In this document: piece by piece, positions 8,490-16,463 of the stretch | How the letters are laid out: each line of letters starts with the position of its first letter | Position numbering within the stretch: the stretch's first letter is position 1 | Assembly (NCBI GenBank): GCA_964433845.1 | Contig: CAYSTA010000006.1 | Location: forward strand, 1 to 62,471 | Origin: MAG-121220-bin8 sp964433845 | GTDB lineage: Bacteria; Bacteroidota; Bacteroidia; Flavobacteriales; Flavobacteriaceae | Length of the DNA: 62,471 nucleotides | Direction: 5' to 3' | Notes under the pieces: model-generated | Databases searched by the model: none | Told to the model about the DNA's origin: nothing | Seen by the model: the letters and a program-made list of their open reading frames with translations, nothing else | Translations under genes and position numbers: made by a program

Positions 8490-9404
8490 TTATTTAAGAG
8501 CTTCTCTTATAGCTTCTTTTAAACCAAATTTAGGATTCCATCCCAAATCTTTTCTATAGTAACTGTCGTCAATTTTTTTTGGCCAAGAATCAGCAATTTT
8601 TTGTCTAAAATCAGGTTTGTAATTAACTTTTAAATTAAAACCATTTGATTCTATTTCTTTTAATAATGTTTTTGGAGTAATACTGAATCCTGAAATATTA
8701 TATGATCCTAGAATTGATAAATTACTTTTTTTTACTGACATGAGAGTGATAGCAGAATTTATTGCATCATCAATGTAAATCATAGGAAGCTCAGTATTCT
8801 CATTCAAATAACAACTGTAATTAACTCCTTTTTTTGCAGCATTAATCATTTCAATAATGTAGTCTGTTGTTCCTCCTCCTGGCAGAGTTTCTACAGAAAC
8901 TATACCTGGATATCTAAGTGACCTTATATCTAATCCAAATCTGTTAAAATAATATTCCATTAGTTTTTCACCAACTAATTTTGTTATGCCATATATGGTA
9001 GATGGATTCATCCGTGGATTTTGAATTACTAAATCAAGTTTAGACTCTGTGCCAAATACAGCCATGGAACTTGGCCAAAAAACTTTTTTAATATTATTTT
9101 CTATCGAAATTTCAGCAATATTTTGAAAGCTATTCATATTTATTTTCCAAGATTTAAAAGGATCCTTTTCTCCACTAGCCGATAGGATTGCAACAAGATG
9201 ATAGATTGTGTTAATATCATGTTTCTTTACTAATTCGTCAATTCTTGTTTTATCTAACGAATTTGCTTGTTCAAATTCACATGAAAGTTTAGATTTAGGA
9301 AGTTTTATATCTGTAGCAAGAACAAAAACATTTGATTTTTCAAAGTGTTTTATAAACTCAGTGCCTAATTGACCCAGTGCACCTGTTATTAGAATTCTAT
9401 CCAT
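8490..9404 (-). CDS. tdh: L-threonine 3-dehydrogenase, SDR type
   Basis: This 304-residue NAD-dependent enzyme has the Rossmann motif GALGQLG at residues 8-14, the SSMAVFG strand and the catalytic YGITK motif. The family-specific stretch RYPGIVSVETLPGGGTTDY identifies the short-chain (UDP-glucose 4-epimerase-like) threonine dehydrogenase rather than a sugar epimerase. It oxidises L-threonine to 2-amino-3-ketobutyrate. The divergent neighbour kbl encodes the next step, which strengthens the call. The start ATG is 49 bases from kbl, so the two share a short divergent promoter region in which I see no clear TAnnTTTG box. Confidence 0.9.
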   Translation of the reverse strand: MDRILITGALGQLGTEFIKHFEKSNVFVLATDIKLPKSKLSCEFEQANSLDKTRIDELVKKHDINTIYHLVAILSASGEKDPFKSWKINMNSFQNIAEISIENNIKKVFWPSSMAVFGTESKLDLVIQNPRMNPSTIYGITKLVGEKLMEYYFNRFGLDIRSLRYPGIVSVETLPGGGTTDYIIEMINAAKKGVNYSCYLNENTELPMIYIDDAINSAITLMSVKKSNLSILGSYNISGFSITPKTLLKEIESNGFNLKVNYKPDFRQKIADSWPKKIDDSYYRKDLGWNPKFGLKEAIREALK

Positions 9405-9453
9405 TTATTTATTTAAAATAATAGCTTAATTTTATTCAAATTAATTTTATCTA

Positions 9454-10644
9454 ATGTACGAATCTATAAAGAAAAGAATAAAACTTGAATTAGAGGATAT
9501 TAAAAAATCTGGTCGTTTCAAAAATGAAAGAATTATTTTCTCTAAACAAGATTCAAGTATTACTGTTGCTAAAGATAAAAATGTTTTAAATTTTTGTACA
9601 AATAATTATCTAGGTCTTGCTTCAAGCCCATTGGTAATTCAAAAAGCAAAAGAAACGTTAGAATCCCATGGTTTTGGCTTAGGATCAGTAAGGTTTATTT
9701 GTGGAACACAGGACATACATAAGTCTTTGGAAAAAAAGATTTCTAATTTTTTGGGAACTGAAGATACTATACTTTATGCCGCTGCTTTTGATGCTAATGG
9801 AGGCCTATTCGAACCTCTTTTTAATAAAGAAGATGCAATAATTAGTGATGAGTTAAACCATGCTTCACTTATTGATGGAATTAGACTATGTAAAGCAGAG
9901 AGGTTTAGATATAAGCATAATGATATGATTGATTTGGAGAAGCAGCTTAAAAAAGCTATAAAATCTAGAAATAAAATAATAGTAACAGATGGAGTTTTTT
10001 CAATGGATGGAACTCTTGCACAATTGGATAAAATTTGTGATTTGGCCAAAAAATATGATGCAATTGTTATGTCAGATGAATGTCATTCTACTGGATTTAT
10101 TGGAGAAAACGGAAGGGGAGTCCATGAAGCTTTAGATGTTATGGGAGAGGTGGATATTATAACCGGTACGTTAGGTAAGGCCTTGGGTGGAGCATCTGGT
10201 GGCTTTACAAGTGGTCCTAAAGAAATAATAGAATTACTTAGACAGAAATCTAGACCTTATTTGTTTTCAAATAGTTTGGCACCTTCAATTGTTGGAGCTT
10301 CTTTAGCAGTTTTAGATATATTAGAATCTGATAAGACTTTTTTAAATAGATTAAAAAACAATACTAAAGTTTTTAGAGATGGAATAAAAGAATTAGGCTT
10401 CGATATTAAACCTGGGAACCATCCTATTGTTCCTATTATGCTCTATGATGCTCATTTAGCTCAAGAAATGTCTAATGAACTTCTTGACATGGGTATTTAT
10501 GTAATAGGATTCTTTTTTCCTGTAGTTCCAAAAGGAGAAGCAAGAATTAGGGTACAATTATCAGCATCCCATTCTATTGATCAGGTTAATAAAGCTTTAG
10601 ATGCTTTTGAAAAAGTTGGTAAAAAATTGGGTGTAATTAATTAG
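9454..10644 (+). CDS. kbl: glycine C-acetyltransferase (2-amino-3-ketobutyrate CoA ligase)
   Basis: This 396-residue PLP enzyme of the alpha-oxoamine synthase family shows NFCTNNYLGLASSP near the N-terminus, GFGLGSVRFICGTQ, VMSDECHSTGFIG and the PLP-lysine motif TGTLGKALGGASGG. It cleaves 2-amino-3-ketobutyrate with CoA to glycine and acetyl-CoA, completing threonine degradation with the divergent tdh. Length matches the family (about 397). Its stop codon TAG overlaps the stop of the convergent DUF6029 gene in the shared tetranucleotide TTAG at 10641-10644. Confidence 0.93.
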   Translation: MYESIKKRIKLELEDIKKSGRFKNERIIFSKQDSSITVAKDKNVLNFCTNNYLGLASSPLVIQKAKETLESHGFGLGSVRFICGTQDIHKSLEKKISNFLGTEDTILYAAAFDANGGLFEPLFNKEDAIISDELNHASLIDGIRLCKAERFRYKHNDMIDLEKQLKKAIKSRNKIIVTDGVFSMDGTLAQLDKICDLAKKYDAIVMSDECHSTGFIGENGRGVHEALDVMGEVDIITGTLGKALGGASGGFTSGPKEIIELLRQKSRPYLFSNSLAPSIVGASLAVLDILESDKTFLNRLKNNTKVFRDGIKELGFDIKPGNHPIVPIMLYDAHLAQEMSNELLDMGIYVIGFFFPVVPKGEARIRVQLSASHSIDQVNKALDAFEKVGKKLGVIN

Positions 10645-12296
10645 AAAGAGGTTGTAATACTAAAACTTAAGCCTGTGCTTTCTGGCACATATCTACAAAT
10701 CCCTCCAGTGCAAACAAGACCACCTCTTTGTCTACCATAATTAATTGTATAGCGACTTATGCCTTTGCTATAGCTTCCCCCAAAATTATAATAGTGTATC
10801 TTTTTTTCTTTAACAGGATTTTGATAATTGTACATATCTGTAATATATAATGAAACTGCTGAGCTCAAATTATATTCTAAACCAAAACCTGACCAATTTT
10901 TTGTGTCATCCTTTGTAGAAAGATGTTGAAGTTCTAACCTAAGGGATTTATTATCATTTATTTTATAAGTGTTTTCCAACACAAGAACATTAGATTTTAC
11001 TTCGCCACTAGTTTCTTCAACTAATCGTTTATTATAATATTGATTTGCATATAAGAAAATATTTTGAAATTTTTGGGACCATTTTTTTCTGATTTCTAGA
11101 CTTATTTCTGAAAAATATTTTTCTCCAAAGCCAAATAAATCAGTGTCATAATTTTGATTAGAAAAATCATAAGTTCCATCTAAATTATTCCACACAGATG
11201 CGTTTATGGCTACATTAGTACCATACTTTCCTCCTAAAAAAGTTTCTTGTTCAATAAAGTAGTATAAGTCAGTCTGAATCCCTATTTCTCCAGCTTTAGT
11301 TAAATTACTGCTTTGAAATGAAACATTAGGTTGTGCCGCATAAACATAAAGATTAGCTAATGAATAATCATGTTGTTTTGTTAGGGCTGGTAGGTAATTA
11401 ACAATACTTTCATTATAAATGTTGCCAACAGCATCTCTTTCAGAAAACAAAGGCATATTTTCTAATCTTCTAAAAGTGAAATCTAATCCTAAACCATCTT
11501 TATAAAATCCAGAATTGAATAATAAGGCAGATCCATCTTTTATAAATGTGTCTGAAACATTTCCAAAAATGGTGATTGGGTTTTTTGATTTGTTTACTAA
11601 TTCTAGATTTGAATAAAAAAATGAAGAGGAATAATCTATTCTAGCTGAAAATAGATTTGTCATTTCATCATAATAATCACTTTTTTTCTTTTGATCGTTT
11701 CTTCCGACATAACTTATTCCCAAAAGAATGGTGGAATTGTTTTTTAAAATTTTTGAAATATCAAATTCAGAATCAAATCCAACTATAAAACCTTTTGAAT
11801 ATTTAAAACCTTTTTTTTGATTTCCAATCAGAGTTGTAAAATTTATTTCATCATTTAATCTATATTTTACATTTAGTCCTCTGATAGAATTGTTTATTCC
11901 TAAAGATCTATCTTCCCATGATCTTAGAATCATTCCACTACCAAATTGCTCATAAAAATTTCCAAGTAAAACATTCAGGTCTTTTTTATTATATTCTATT
12001 TTAAAAGTTGAAATTCCTGTGTCTTTAAAATTTGGGGAAAAATTTAAAAGTGAATTTGGTAAATAAGACTCAATTTGTAATTCAAAATCCCAATATTTTC
12101 CCATTCTATATTTAAAATTCAGATAGTTATTAGACCTAAATCTATCCTCATAACTAAAATCACCCGTTTTAGAATCATCTAAATAATATGCTGAATAGGA
12201 TTCATAAGAAGAAGTAAGGTTTTTTAAAATTTGAGAATTTAAAATATAACTATTAAAAACTAACAATATTAAATAGAAAACATATTTATTATTCAT
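10641..12296 (-). CDS. DUF6029 family outer-membrane beta-barrel protein
   Basis: This 551-residue protein has a signal peptide (about 1-21) and then many alternating amphipathic beta strands ending in a C-terminal aromatic residue (FSITTSF), as expected for an outer-membrane barrel. The N-terminal motif FYEQFGSGMILRSWEDRSLG and the C-terminal GGLVCTGGICRYVPESTG agree with the Bacteroidota family I know as DUF6029. A Cys pair (529 and 534) lies near the C-terminus, just before the last strand. It is 8 bases downstream of a TlpA-like thioredoxin gene on the same strand and probably co-transcribed. No function is established; a link between the Cys pair and the thioredoxin is my inference. Confidence 0.8.
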   Translation of the reverse strand: MNNKYVFYLILLVFNSYILNSQILKNLTSSYESYSAYYLDDSKTGDFSYEDRFRSNNYLNFKYRMGKYWDFELQIESYLPNSLLNFSPNFKDTGISTFKIEYNKKDLNVLLGNFYEQFGSGMILRSWEDRSLGINNSIRGLNVKYRLNDEINFTTLIGNQKKGFKYSKGFIVGFDSEFDISKILKNNSTILLGISYVGRNDQKKKSDYYDEMTNLFSARIDYSSSFFYSNLELVNKSKNPITIFGNVSDTFIKDGSALLFNSGFYKDGLGLDFTFRRLENMPLFSERDAVGNIYNESIVNYLPALTKQHDYSLANLYVYAAQPNVSFQSSNLTKAGEIGIQTDLYYFIEQETFLGGKYGTNVAINASVWNNLDGTYDFSNQNYDTDLFGFGEKYFSEISLEIRKKWSQKFQNIFLYANQYYNKRLVEETSGEVKSNVLVLENTYKINDNKSLRLELQHLSTKDDTKNWSGFGLEYNLSSAVSLYITDMYNYQNPVKEKKIHYYNFGGSYSKGISRYTINYGRQRGGLVCTGGICRYVPESTGLSFSITTSF

Positions 12297-12304
12297 CAGC
12301 TTTA

Positions 12305-12799
12305 TTACTTATTACTGTTGGCTTTTAAAATAAATTCATACAAAAGGTTCTCTTCACCTGGTTTGTATCCTATTCTTCTATAAATTATTCTATTACCATT
12401 TGTTACAATAGTATGAGGAATTGCATTAATATTTAAAGCTCTTTTAAGTGCTTGGTTTTCATCCAATAAAATTTCAAAATTCCATTTTTTTCCATTTACC
12501 ATTGGTCTTACCCTTCTTTTTGTTCTAGAATCATCTGTAGAAATAGCAACTATTTTAACATTAGCTTCATCCCATTTTTCAATTTCTTTATGAATATCAT
12601 CTAACTCATTTATACAAGGAACGCACCAGGTTGCCCAAAAACTATATACTGTTAGGCCATTTTTATTATAAGAGGATTTAGTGTTTATTGACTTTCCGTC
12701 TATAGTTTTTATATACATATTTGGCACAACATCTTGAGAATAAATGCATTGAATAAATACGAATAAAAGCAAGTAAAAAGATAAAGTTATTTGTTTCAA
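12305..12799 (-). CDS. TlpA-like periplasmic thioredoxin-fold protein
   Basis: This 164-residue protein starts with a signal peptide (through about residue 21) and has a TlpA/ResA-like thioredoxin fold: FWATWCVPCINELDDI with active-site Cys59 and Cys62, IVAISTDDS, and the cis-Pro segment INAIPHTIV. Such proteins reduce or exchange disulfides in exported proteins. The start is TTG at 12799-12797; I see no in-frame ATG closer to the signal peptide. It leads the operon with the DUF6029 barrel gene, and faces the Omp28-type lipoprotein gene across a 67-base divergent gap. Confidence 0.85.
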   Translation of the reverse strand: MKQITLSFYLLLFVFIQCIYSQDVVPNMYIKTIDGKSINTKSSYNKNGLTVYSFWATWCVPCINELDDIHKEIEKWDEANVKIVAISTDDSRTKRRVRPMVNGKKWNFEILLDENQALKRALNINAIPHTIVTNGNRIIYRRIGYKPGEENLLYEFILKANSNK

Positions 12800-12843
12800 A
12801 GTATTAAATTATACTATAAAGCTAATATTTATTTTAAAATAAT

Positions 12844-12851
12844 TAAATTTG
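12844..12851 (+). promoter_or_regulatory. -7 box (TAAATTTG) upstream of the first Omp28 gene
   Basis: TAAATTTG fits TAnnTTTG and lies 15 bases before the ATG at 12867. I do not see a convincing -33 TTTG at the right distance, so this is a partial promoter match. Confidence 0.4.
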
Positions 12852-12866
12852 AGCTAATAATTTAAT

Positions 12867-14240
12867 ATGGCTAAGTTATATAGAATTGTACTAAGTGTTA
12901 TTTTTCCTATTCTATTTGTTTCATGTTCAGCAGATTATGAGGGTGTAGGAGATTCATCAGCATCTAAACCTCAAAATGAGGTTAAATCTATTGTACTTTC
13001 TTTTTCATCAGGAGAGGGGTCTTATGATATCAATACAGACGTTGTTTTTAAAGCTACCAGTGATGCTAATGAAGATATAACTTCCTTCTGTGAGTTTTAT
13101 GTTAATGACACTAAAATAACTGGAAATAAATTTAAATCTGCAACAGCGGGAGATTTTACCGTTTATTGTAAATATAATTCAATAAAAAGCAATACCGAAA
13201 CATTTAAGGTTGTAGCAGCCTCACAACCAATAATGACAATTACAAGCACAACAAGTGGTGTTACAGATGGAAGTTCCACAAGTGATACTTCTATAGATTT
13301 AAAATTTACATCTAATAAATCAACATCAGACTTTGTTGTTGGAGATATTACGGTTTCTGGAGGTGCTTTGAGCGCATTTTCCGGTAGTGGCACTACATAT
13401 TCTGCAACATTTACACCAGCTGGTGCTGGAGACAAAACAATTGATATTGCTGCTAATACTTTTACTGATAGTTCAGGAAATCAAAATGCAGCATCAACTC
13501 AGTTTAACTGGACTTATGTGGAAAACACTCCGAAAAATTTTAAGACGAATGTTTTAATAGAAGATTTTACGGGTGCTTGGTGTGGATGGTGTCCTAGAGT
13601 TACCTATAAACTTGAGCAGTTGAAAAAAACATTAACAACACAATTAGTTGTTGTAGCTGCACATTATGGAGATCAACTCCAATATTCTAAAATAGTTGAA
13701 TTGATTAATGCTTTTGGAGTTAATTCATATCCACATGCAAGGCTTAATAGAACTTCAAAATGGAATGAACAAAATTCAATGATAACATCTATAACTGGAA
13801 CAAATGCTAAGGTTGGTGTAGCTCTTGAATCTTCAATAAGTGGAAGTACATTAACAGTAAAATTTAAAGCAAAGTTTTCAGAAGATTTTTCTGATTTAAA
13901 ATTTGGAGTCTATATTTTAGAAGATGATTTATTACTTGATCAAGCAAATTATGCTGACCTTGGTTATGGTACAGATAACCCACTCGTTGATTTTAAACAT
14001 ATAGATGTTTTAAGGCATGCTTTAACAAGCCCATTAGGTGATAATATTGCTTCTTCTTCAACTAAGAAAGGCGCTACTTATGAAAAGGAATATACATATG
14101 TGGTTCCTGATAAATACGGAACATTTTCAGTTGATAAAACTAAATTAAAAATAGTAGGTTTTATAACTGACAAGGACAAGAAAGCACTAAATTCTAGATT
14201 GTCTGCAATTGGTTCAAATCAAACTTTTGAAGAGTTATAA
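12867..14240 (+). CDS. Omp28-related lipoprotein with Ig-like domains and CGWC motif
   Basis: This 457-residue protein has a lipobox ending at Cys20 (PILFVSC), so it is a lipoprotein. Residues about 40-115 form an Ig-like domain and about 120-217 a second one of the bacterial Ig-like type (FVVGDITVSGGALSAF, then YSATFTPAGAG). From about 223 on it matches the Omp28 family, with FKTNVLIEDFTGAWCGWCPR and a thioredoxin-like CxxC at Cys239 and Cys242. The following gene encodes a shorter paralogue without the Ig domains. Omp28 proteins are outer-membrane-associated in Bacteroidota; a disulfide-exchange activity is suggested only by the CxxC. Confidence 0.85.
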   Translation: MAKLYRIVLSVIFPILFVSCSADYEGVGDSSASKPQNEVKSIVLSFSSGEGSYDINTDVVFKATSDANEDITSFCEFYVNDTKITGNKFKSATAGDFTVYCKYNSIKSNTETFKVVAASQPIMTITSTTSGVTDGSSTSDTSIDLKFTSNKSTSDFVVGDITVSGGALSAFSGSGTTYSATFTPAGAGDKTIDIAANTFTDSSGNQNAASTQFNWTYVENTPKNFKTNVLIEDFTGAWCGWCPRVTYKLEQLKKTLTTQLVVVAAHYGDQLQYSKIVELINAFGVNSYPHARLNRTSKWNEQNSMITSITGTNAKVGVALESSISGSTLTVKFKAKFSEDFSDLKFGVYILEDDLLLDQANYADLGYGTDNPLVDFKHIDVLRHALTSPLGDNIASSSTKKGATYEKEYTYVVPDKYGTFSVDKTKLKIVGFITDKDKKALNSRLSAIGSNQTFEEL

Positions 14241-14266
14241 GCTTATTTTAATTAAGATCTTACTAA

Positions 14267-14362
14267 ACGGTATGTTACTATAATTCTTCAAAGCCAACTG
14301 ATTATAATCCTTCATCTGCTTTAATAGAAAAAAATAAACCTGTTTTGGGAACTTGTTCTTAA
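14267..14362 (+). other. short open fragment between the two Omp28 genes, possible gene remnant
   Basis: Between the two paralogues an open stretch without a start codon follows an in-frame TAA and ends at TAA 14360-14362. It would encode 31 residues, including SSKPTDYNPSSALIEKNKP and ending GTCS. Its composition looks more like coding DNA than the AT-rich sequence after it. I do not recognise it. It could be what remains of a third tandem gene, or chance. Confidence 0.2.
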
Positions 14363-14379
14363 AATTAGACATTATATTA

Positions 14380-14387
14380 TACATTTG
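14380..14387 (+). promoter_or_regulatory. possible -7 box (TACATTTG) for the second Omp28 gene
   Basis: TACATTTG fits TAnnTTTG and would give a leader of about 100 bases before the ATG at 14496. The leader region is T-rich with a small TTAGAC/GTCTAA inverted repeat (14365-14370 with 14397-14402). The -33 element is not convincing. Confidence 0.3.
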
Positions 14388-14495
14388 AACTCAATAGTCT
14401 AATTATTAGGATGTTATATTTTTTTTTATATTTAAGTATTAAGAAAATCATTTTTTTTATTTCATGCTTGTTATGGTTTTCTTATTAAAAAAACT

Positions 14496-15281
14496 ATGAA
14501 AAAAATATTATTCTTATTATCACTTCTTCTTATCTTATCTTGTAGTTCGTCGGAAGAAGAAGAGAAAATTCCTGGAACTTTCAAAACTAATGTTTTAGTT
14601 GAAGATGTTACAGGCACCTGGTGTGGATGGTGTCCTAGAGTAGCTTATAAACTTCAAGAATTACAAAAAACTACAAGTCAATTGATTGTAGTTGCAGCAC
14701 ACTCTGGTAGTACTCCATCATCCTTAGATTATGAAAAAGTAAATGAAATTAAGTCTACTTTTGGAGTTACCGGGTTTCCTTATGGTATTTTAAATAGAAA
14801 TGGACGATGGAATGAGCAAAATTCGTCTATAACATCTCTAACAGGAGCAGCTGCCACTGCGGGTGTTGCTATTGAATCTGGAATTAGTGATACAAATTTA
14901 ACGGTTACAATTAAGGTTGGATTTTCTCAAGATTATACTGGTTTAAAATATGTAATTTATCTTCTTGAAAATGGTTTACTAGCTAACCAGGCCAATTATG
15001 CTGACCTTGGTTATGGGCCTGCGAATCCTTTAGTAGATTTTGAACATAAACATGTTTTAAGAAAGGCTTTAACAAGTGGTCCACTAGGTGATGCCATTCC
15101 TGATGCCTCTTCAATAAATGGAAGTATTTTTAAAAAAACACATACTTATACCATTCCTGCTGAGTGGAATAAAGATAAAATGGAAATAGTAGCTTTTGTT
15201 GTAAAAAGTGATAAAAGTGTTATAAATGTAAGACATTCTGAATTTGGCAACACTCAAACTTTTCAAGCATTATCAGATTAG
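14496..15281 (+). CDS. Omp28-related surface lipoprotein with CGWC motif
   Basis: This 261-residue lipoprotein has lipobox Cys16 (LLILSC) followed by SSSEEEE, a Ser- and acid-rich stretch resembling the surface lipoprotein export signal of flavobacteria. The rest aligns by eye along its whole length with the C-terminal half of the gene at 12867, sharing TWCGWCPRVAYKL (Cys43, Cys46), SGSTPSSLDYEK in place of GDQLQYSK, QANYADLGYG and NPLVDF. It is therefore a tandem duplicate that lacks the Ig domains, or the ancestor from which the longer form arose. Its stop TAG overlaps the stop of the convergent 49-codon gene. Confidence 0.85.
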   Translation: MKKILFLLSLLLILSCSSSEEEEKIPGTFKTNVLVEDVTGTWCGWCPRVAYKLQELQKTTSQLIVVAAHSGSTPSSLDYEKVNEIKSTFGVTGFPYGILNRNGRWNEQNSSITSLTGAAATAGVAIESGISDTNLTVTIKVGFSQDYTGLKYVIYLLENGLLANQANYADLGYGPANPLVDFEHKHVLRKALTSGPLGDAIPDASSINGSIFKKTHTYTIPAEWNKDKMEIVAFVVKSDKSVINVRHSEFGNTQTFQALSD

Positions 15282-15427
15282 TCTAGGCTATTTTTTGTAA
15301 TGTAATATCTCCAGCCAATTAGTAAAAGTTGAATCTTTGAGGCTTTTATTGGATCTAGCCTTCTTTTCGTCATACTTGGAAGGAGTAGTTTATTTAAATA
15401 TGCAAGAATCTTAAATAATTTTTTCAT
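15278..15427 (-). CDS. conserved 49-residue basic protein (the small flavobacterial family labelled 'SsrA-binding protein')
   Basis: A 49-codon gene on the minus strand starts with ATG at 15427-15425 and ends with TAA at 15280-15278. It reads MKKLFKILAYLNKLLLPSM at the start, then KRRLDPIKASKIQ and IGWRYYITKNSLD at the end. It is basic, and its closing pattern (IGWR.YxTKNxL) is one I recall from short Bacteroidota proteins that databases label SsrA-binding protein although they are far too short to be SmpB (about 150 residues). The real function is unknown. It is divergent from the antiporter gene and overlaps the Omp28 stop by four bases. Confidence 0.7.
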   Translation of the reverse strand: MKKLFKILAYLNKLLLPSMTKRRLDPIKASKIQLLLIGWRYYITKNSLD

Positions 15428-15428
15428 A

Positions 15429-15461
15429 TTGCTACAATATACAATTCATGTCTTATCTTTG
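15429..15461 (+). promoter_or_regulatory. Bacteroidota-type promoter for the antiporter gene
   Basis: TTG at 15429-15431 is followed after 22 bases by TATCTTTG at 15454-15461. Transcription would start near 15467, only about 6 bases before the ATG at 15474. This position also argues against a longer protein starting at the TTG itself. Confidence 0.55.
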
Positions 15462-15473
15462 CAACCTTCAATT

Positions 15474-16412
15474 ATGGACTTAAACATATTATTATTATTG
15501 TTTTGTGGTTTGATAGTATTGATTGTAGGAGCTAATATGCTTTTAAAATCAGCTGTTTCTATTTCATTACAATTTGATATTCCAAAGGTCTTAATTGGAA
15601 TGACCGTAGTTTCATTAGCAACCTCAGCACCAGAATTAATAGTAAGTATTAAATCTGCTCTTATGGGTTCAGCAGATTTAGCAATTTCCAATGTTGTAGG
15701 ATCTAATATTGCAAATATAGGTTTAGTATTGGGTTTAACTGTTTTTTTCTCTCCCATTAATATTTCAAAAAATATTTATAAAACACATTGGCCTATAATG
15801 ATGTTTTCAGCTCTATTTTTTTTGATAATAATATTAGACGGAAAAATTAATGTTTATGAAGGAGGTATTTTAATTATATTTTTAGTGACGTCCATAGCAT
15901 TTTTAATTAAAACTCAAGAAAAATCAGAAGAAGAAGATTTAAAAGTCAATTCTATTGATACATTGTCTAAATCTACAATTCTATTTATTGTTGGAGGTAT
16001 ATGTCTTTATTTTGGTTCAGAATGGTTTATTGCTGGTGCAATTGATTTAGCAAGTTACTTTGGGATTAGTGAAAGAATTATAGGAATTTCTGTTCTTTCT
16101 GTTGGTACAAGTTTGCCAGAGTTGGTGACATCACTTGTTGCAGTCATTAAAAAAGAAAAAGGTATTTCTCTTGGGAACTTATTAGGATCAAATATTTTTA
16201 ACGTCTTTGCAGTTTTAGGAATAACATCTTTGGTTGCCCCTTTGATTGTTACTGATTTAAATATTATAAATTTTGATATTTATGTGATGTTATTTTTTGC
16301 TGCAATTATTCTTCCTCTAATATTTTTTCCTAACAAATTTATTTTAGGTAGAGTAGCAGGGCTTATTATTTTGTCTTTTTATTCTATTTATATATACAAT
16401 TTATTTGTATAA
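15474..16412 (+). CDS. calcium/sodium antiporter (CaCA family, YrbG-like)
   Basis: This inner-membrane exchanger of about 312 residues has ten hydrophobic segments and two inverted copies of the alpha repeat: SLATSAPELIVS with NVVGSNIANIGLVLG, and SVGTSLPELVTS with NLLGSNIFNVFAVLG. Both copies keep the acidic Glu and the GSN motif that bind Ca2+ and Na+. I start it at ATG 15474 (MDLNILLLL), because a start at TTG 15429 would fall inside the promoter. The gene ends in a terminator shared with the convergent glutamine synthetase gene. Confidence 0.9.
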   Translation: MDLNILLLLFCGLIVLIVGANMLLKSAVSISLQFDIPKVLIGMTVVSLATSAPELIVSIKSALMGSADLAISNVVGSNIANIGLVLGLTVFFSPINISKNIYKTHWPIMMFSALFFLIIILDGKINVYEGGILIIFLVTSIAFLIKTQEKSEEEDLKVNSIDTLSKSTILFIVGGICLYFGSEWFIAGAIDLASYFGISERIIGISVLSVGTSLPELVTSLVAVIKKEKGISLGNLLGSNIFNVFAVLGITSLVAPLIVTDLNIINFDIYVMLFFAAIILPLIFFPNKFILGRVAGLIILSFYSIYIYNLFV

Positions 16413-16438
16413 AAAAGCATCTAATTTCTTAGATGCTT
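16411..16438 (-). terminator. terminator of the glutamine synthetase gene
   Basis: A perfect 10-bp stem AAGCATCTAA / TTAGATGCTT (16415-16424 with 16429-16438) has a 4-base loop. On the minus strand it is followed by a run of six T residues, so it terminates the glutamine synthetase transcript. It lies directly after the antiporter stop and may also stop that transcript, though no T-run follows on the plus strand. Confidence 0.8.
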
Positions 16439-16463
16439 AATTATAAATAATCTGAGATACAAA

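Noticed and set aside
15429..15473. N-terminal extension of the antiporter from a TTG start
   Set aside because: The extra codons cover a promoter, and the membrane protein begins naturally at ATG 15474.
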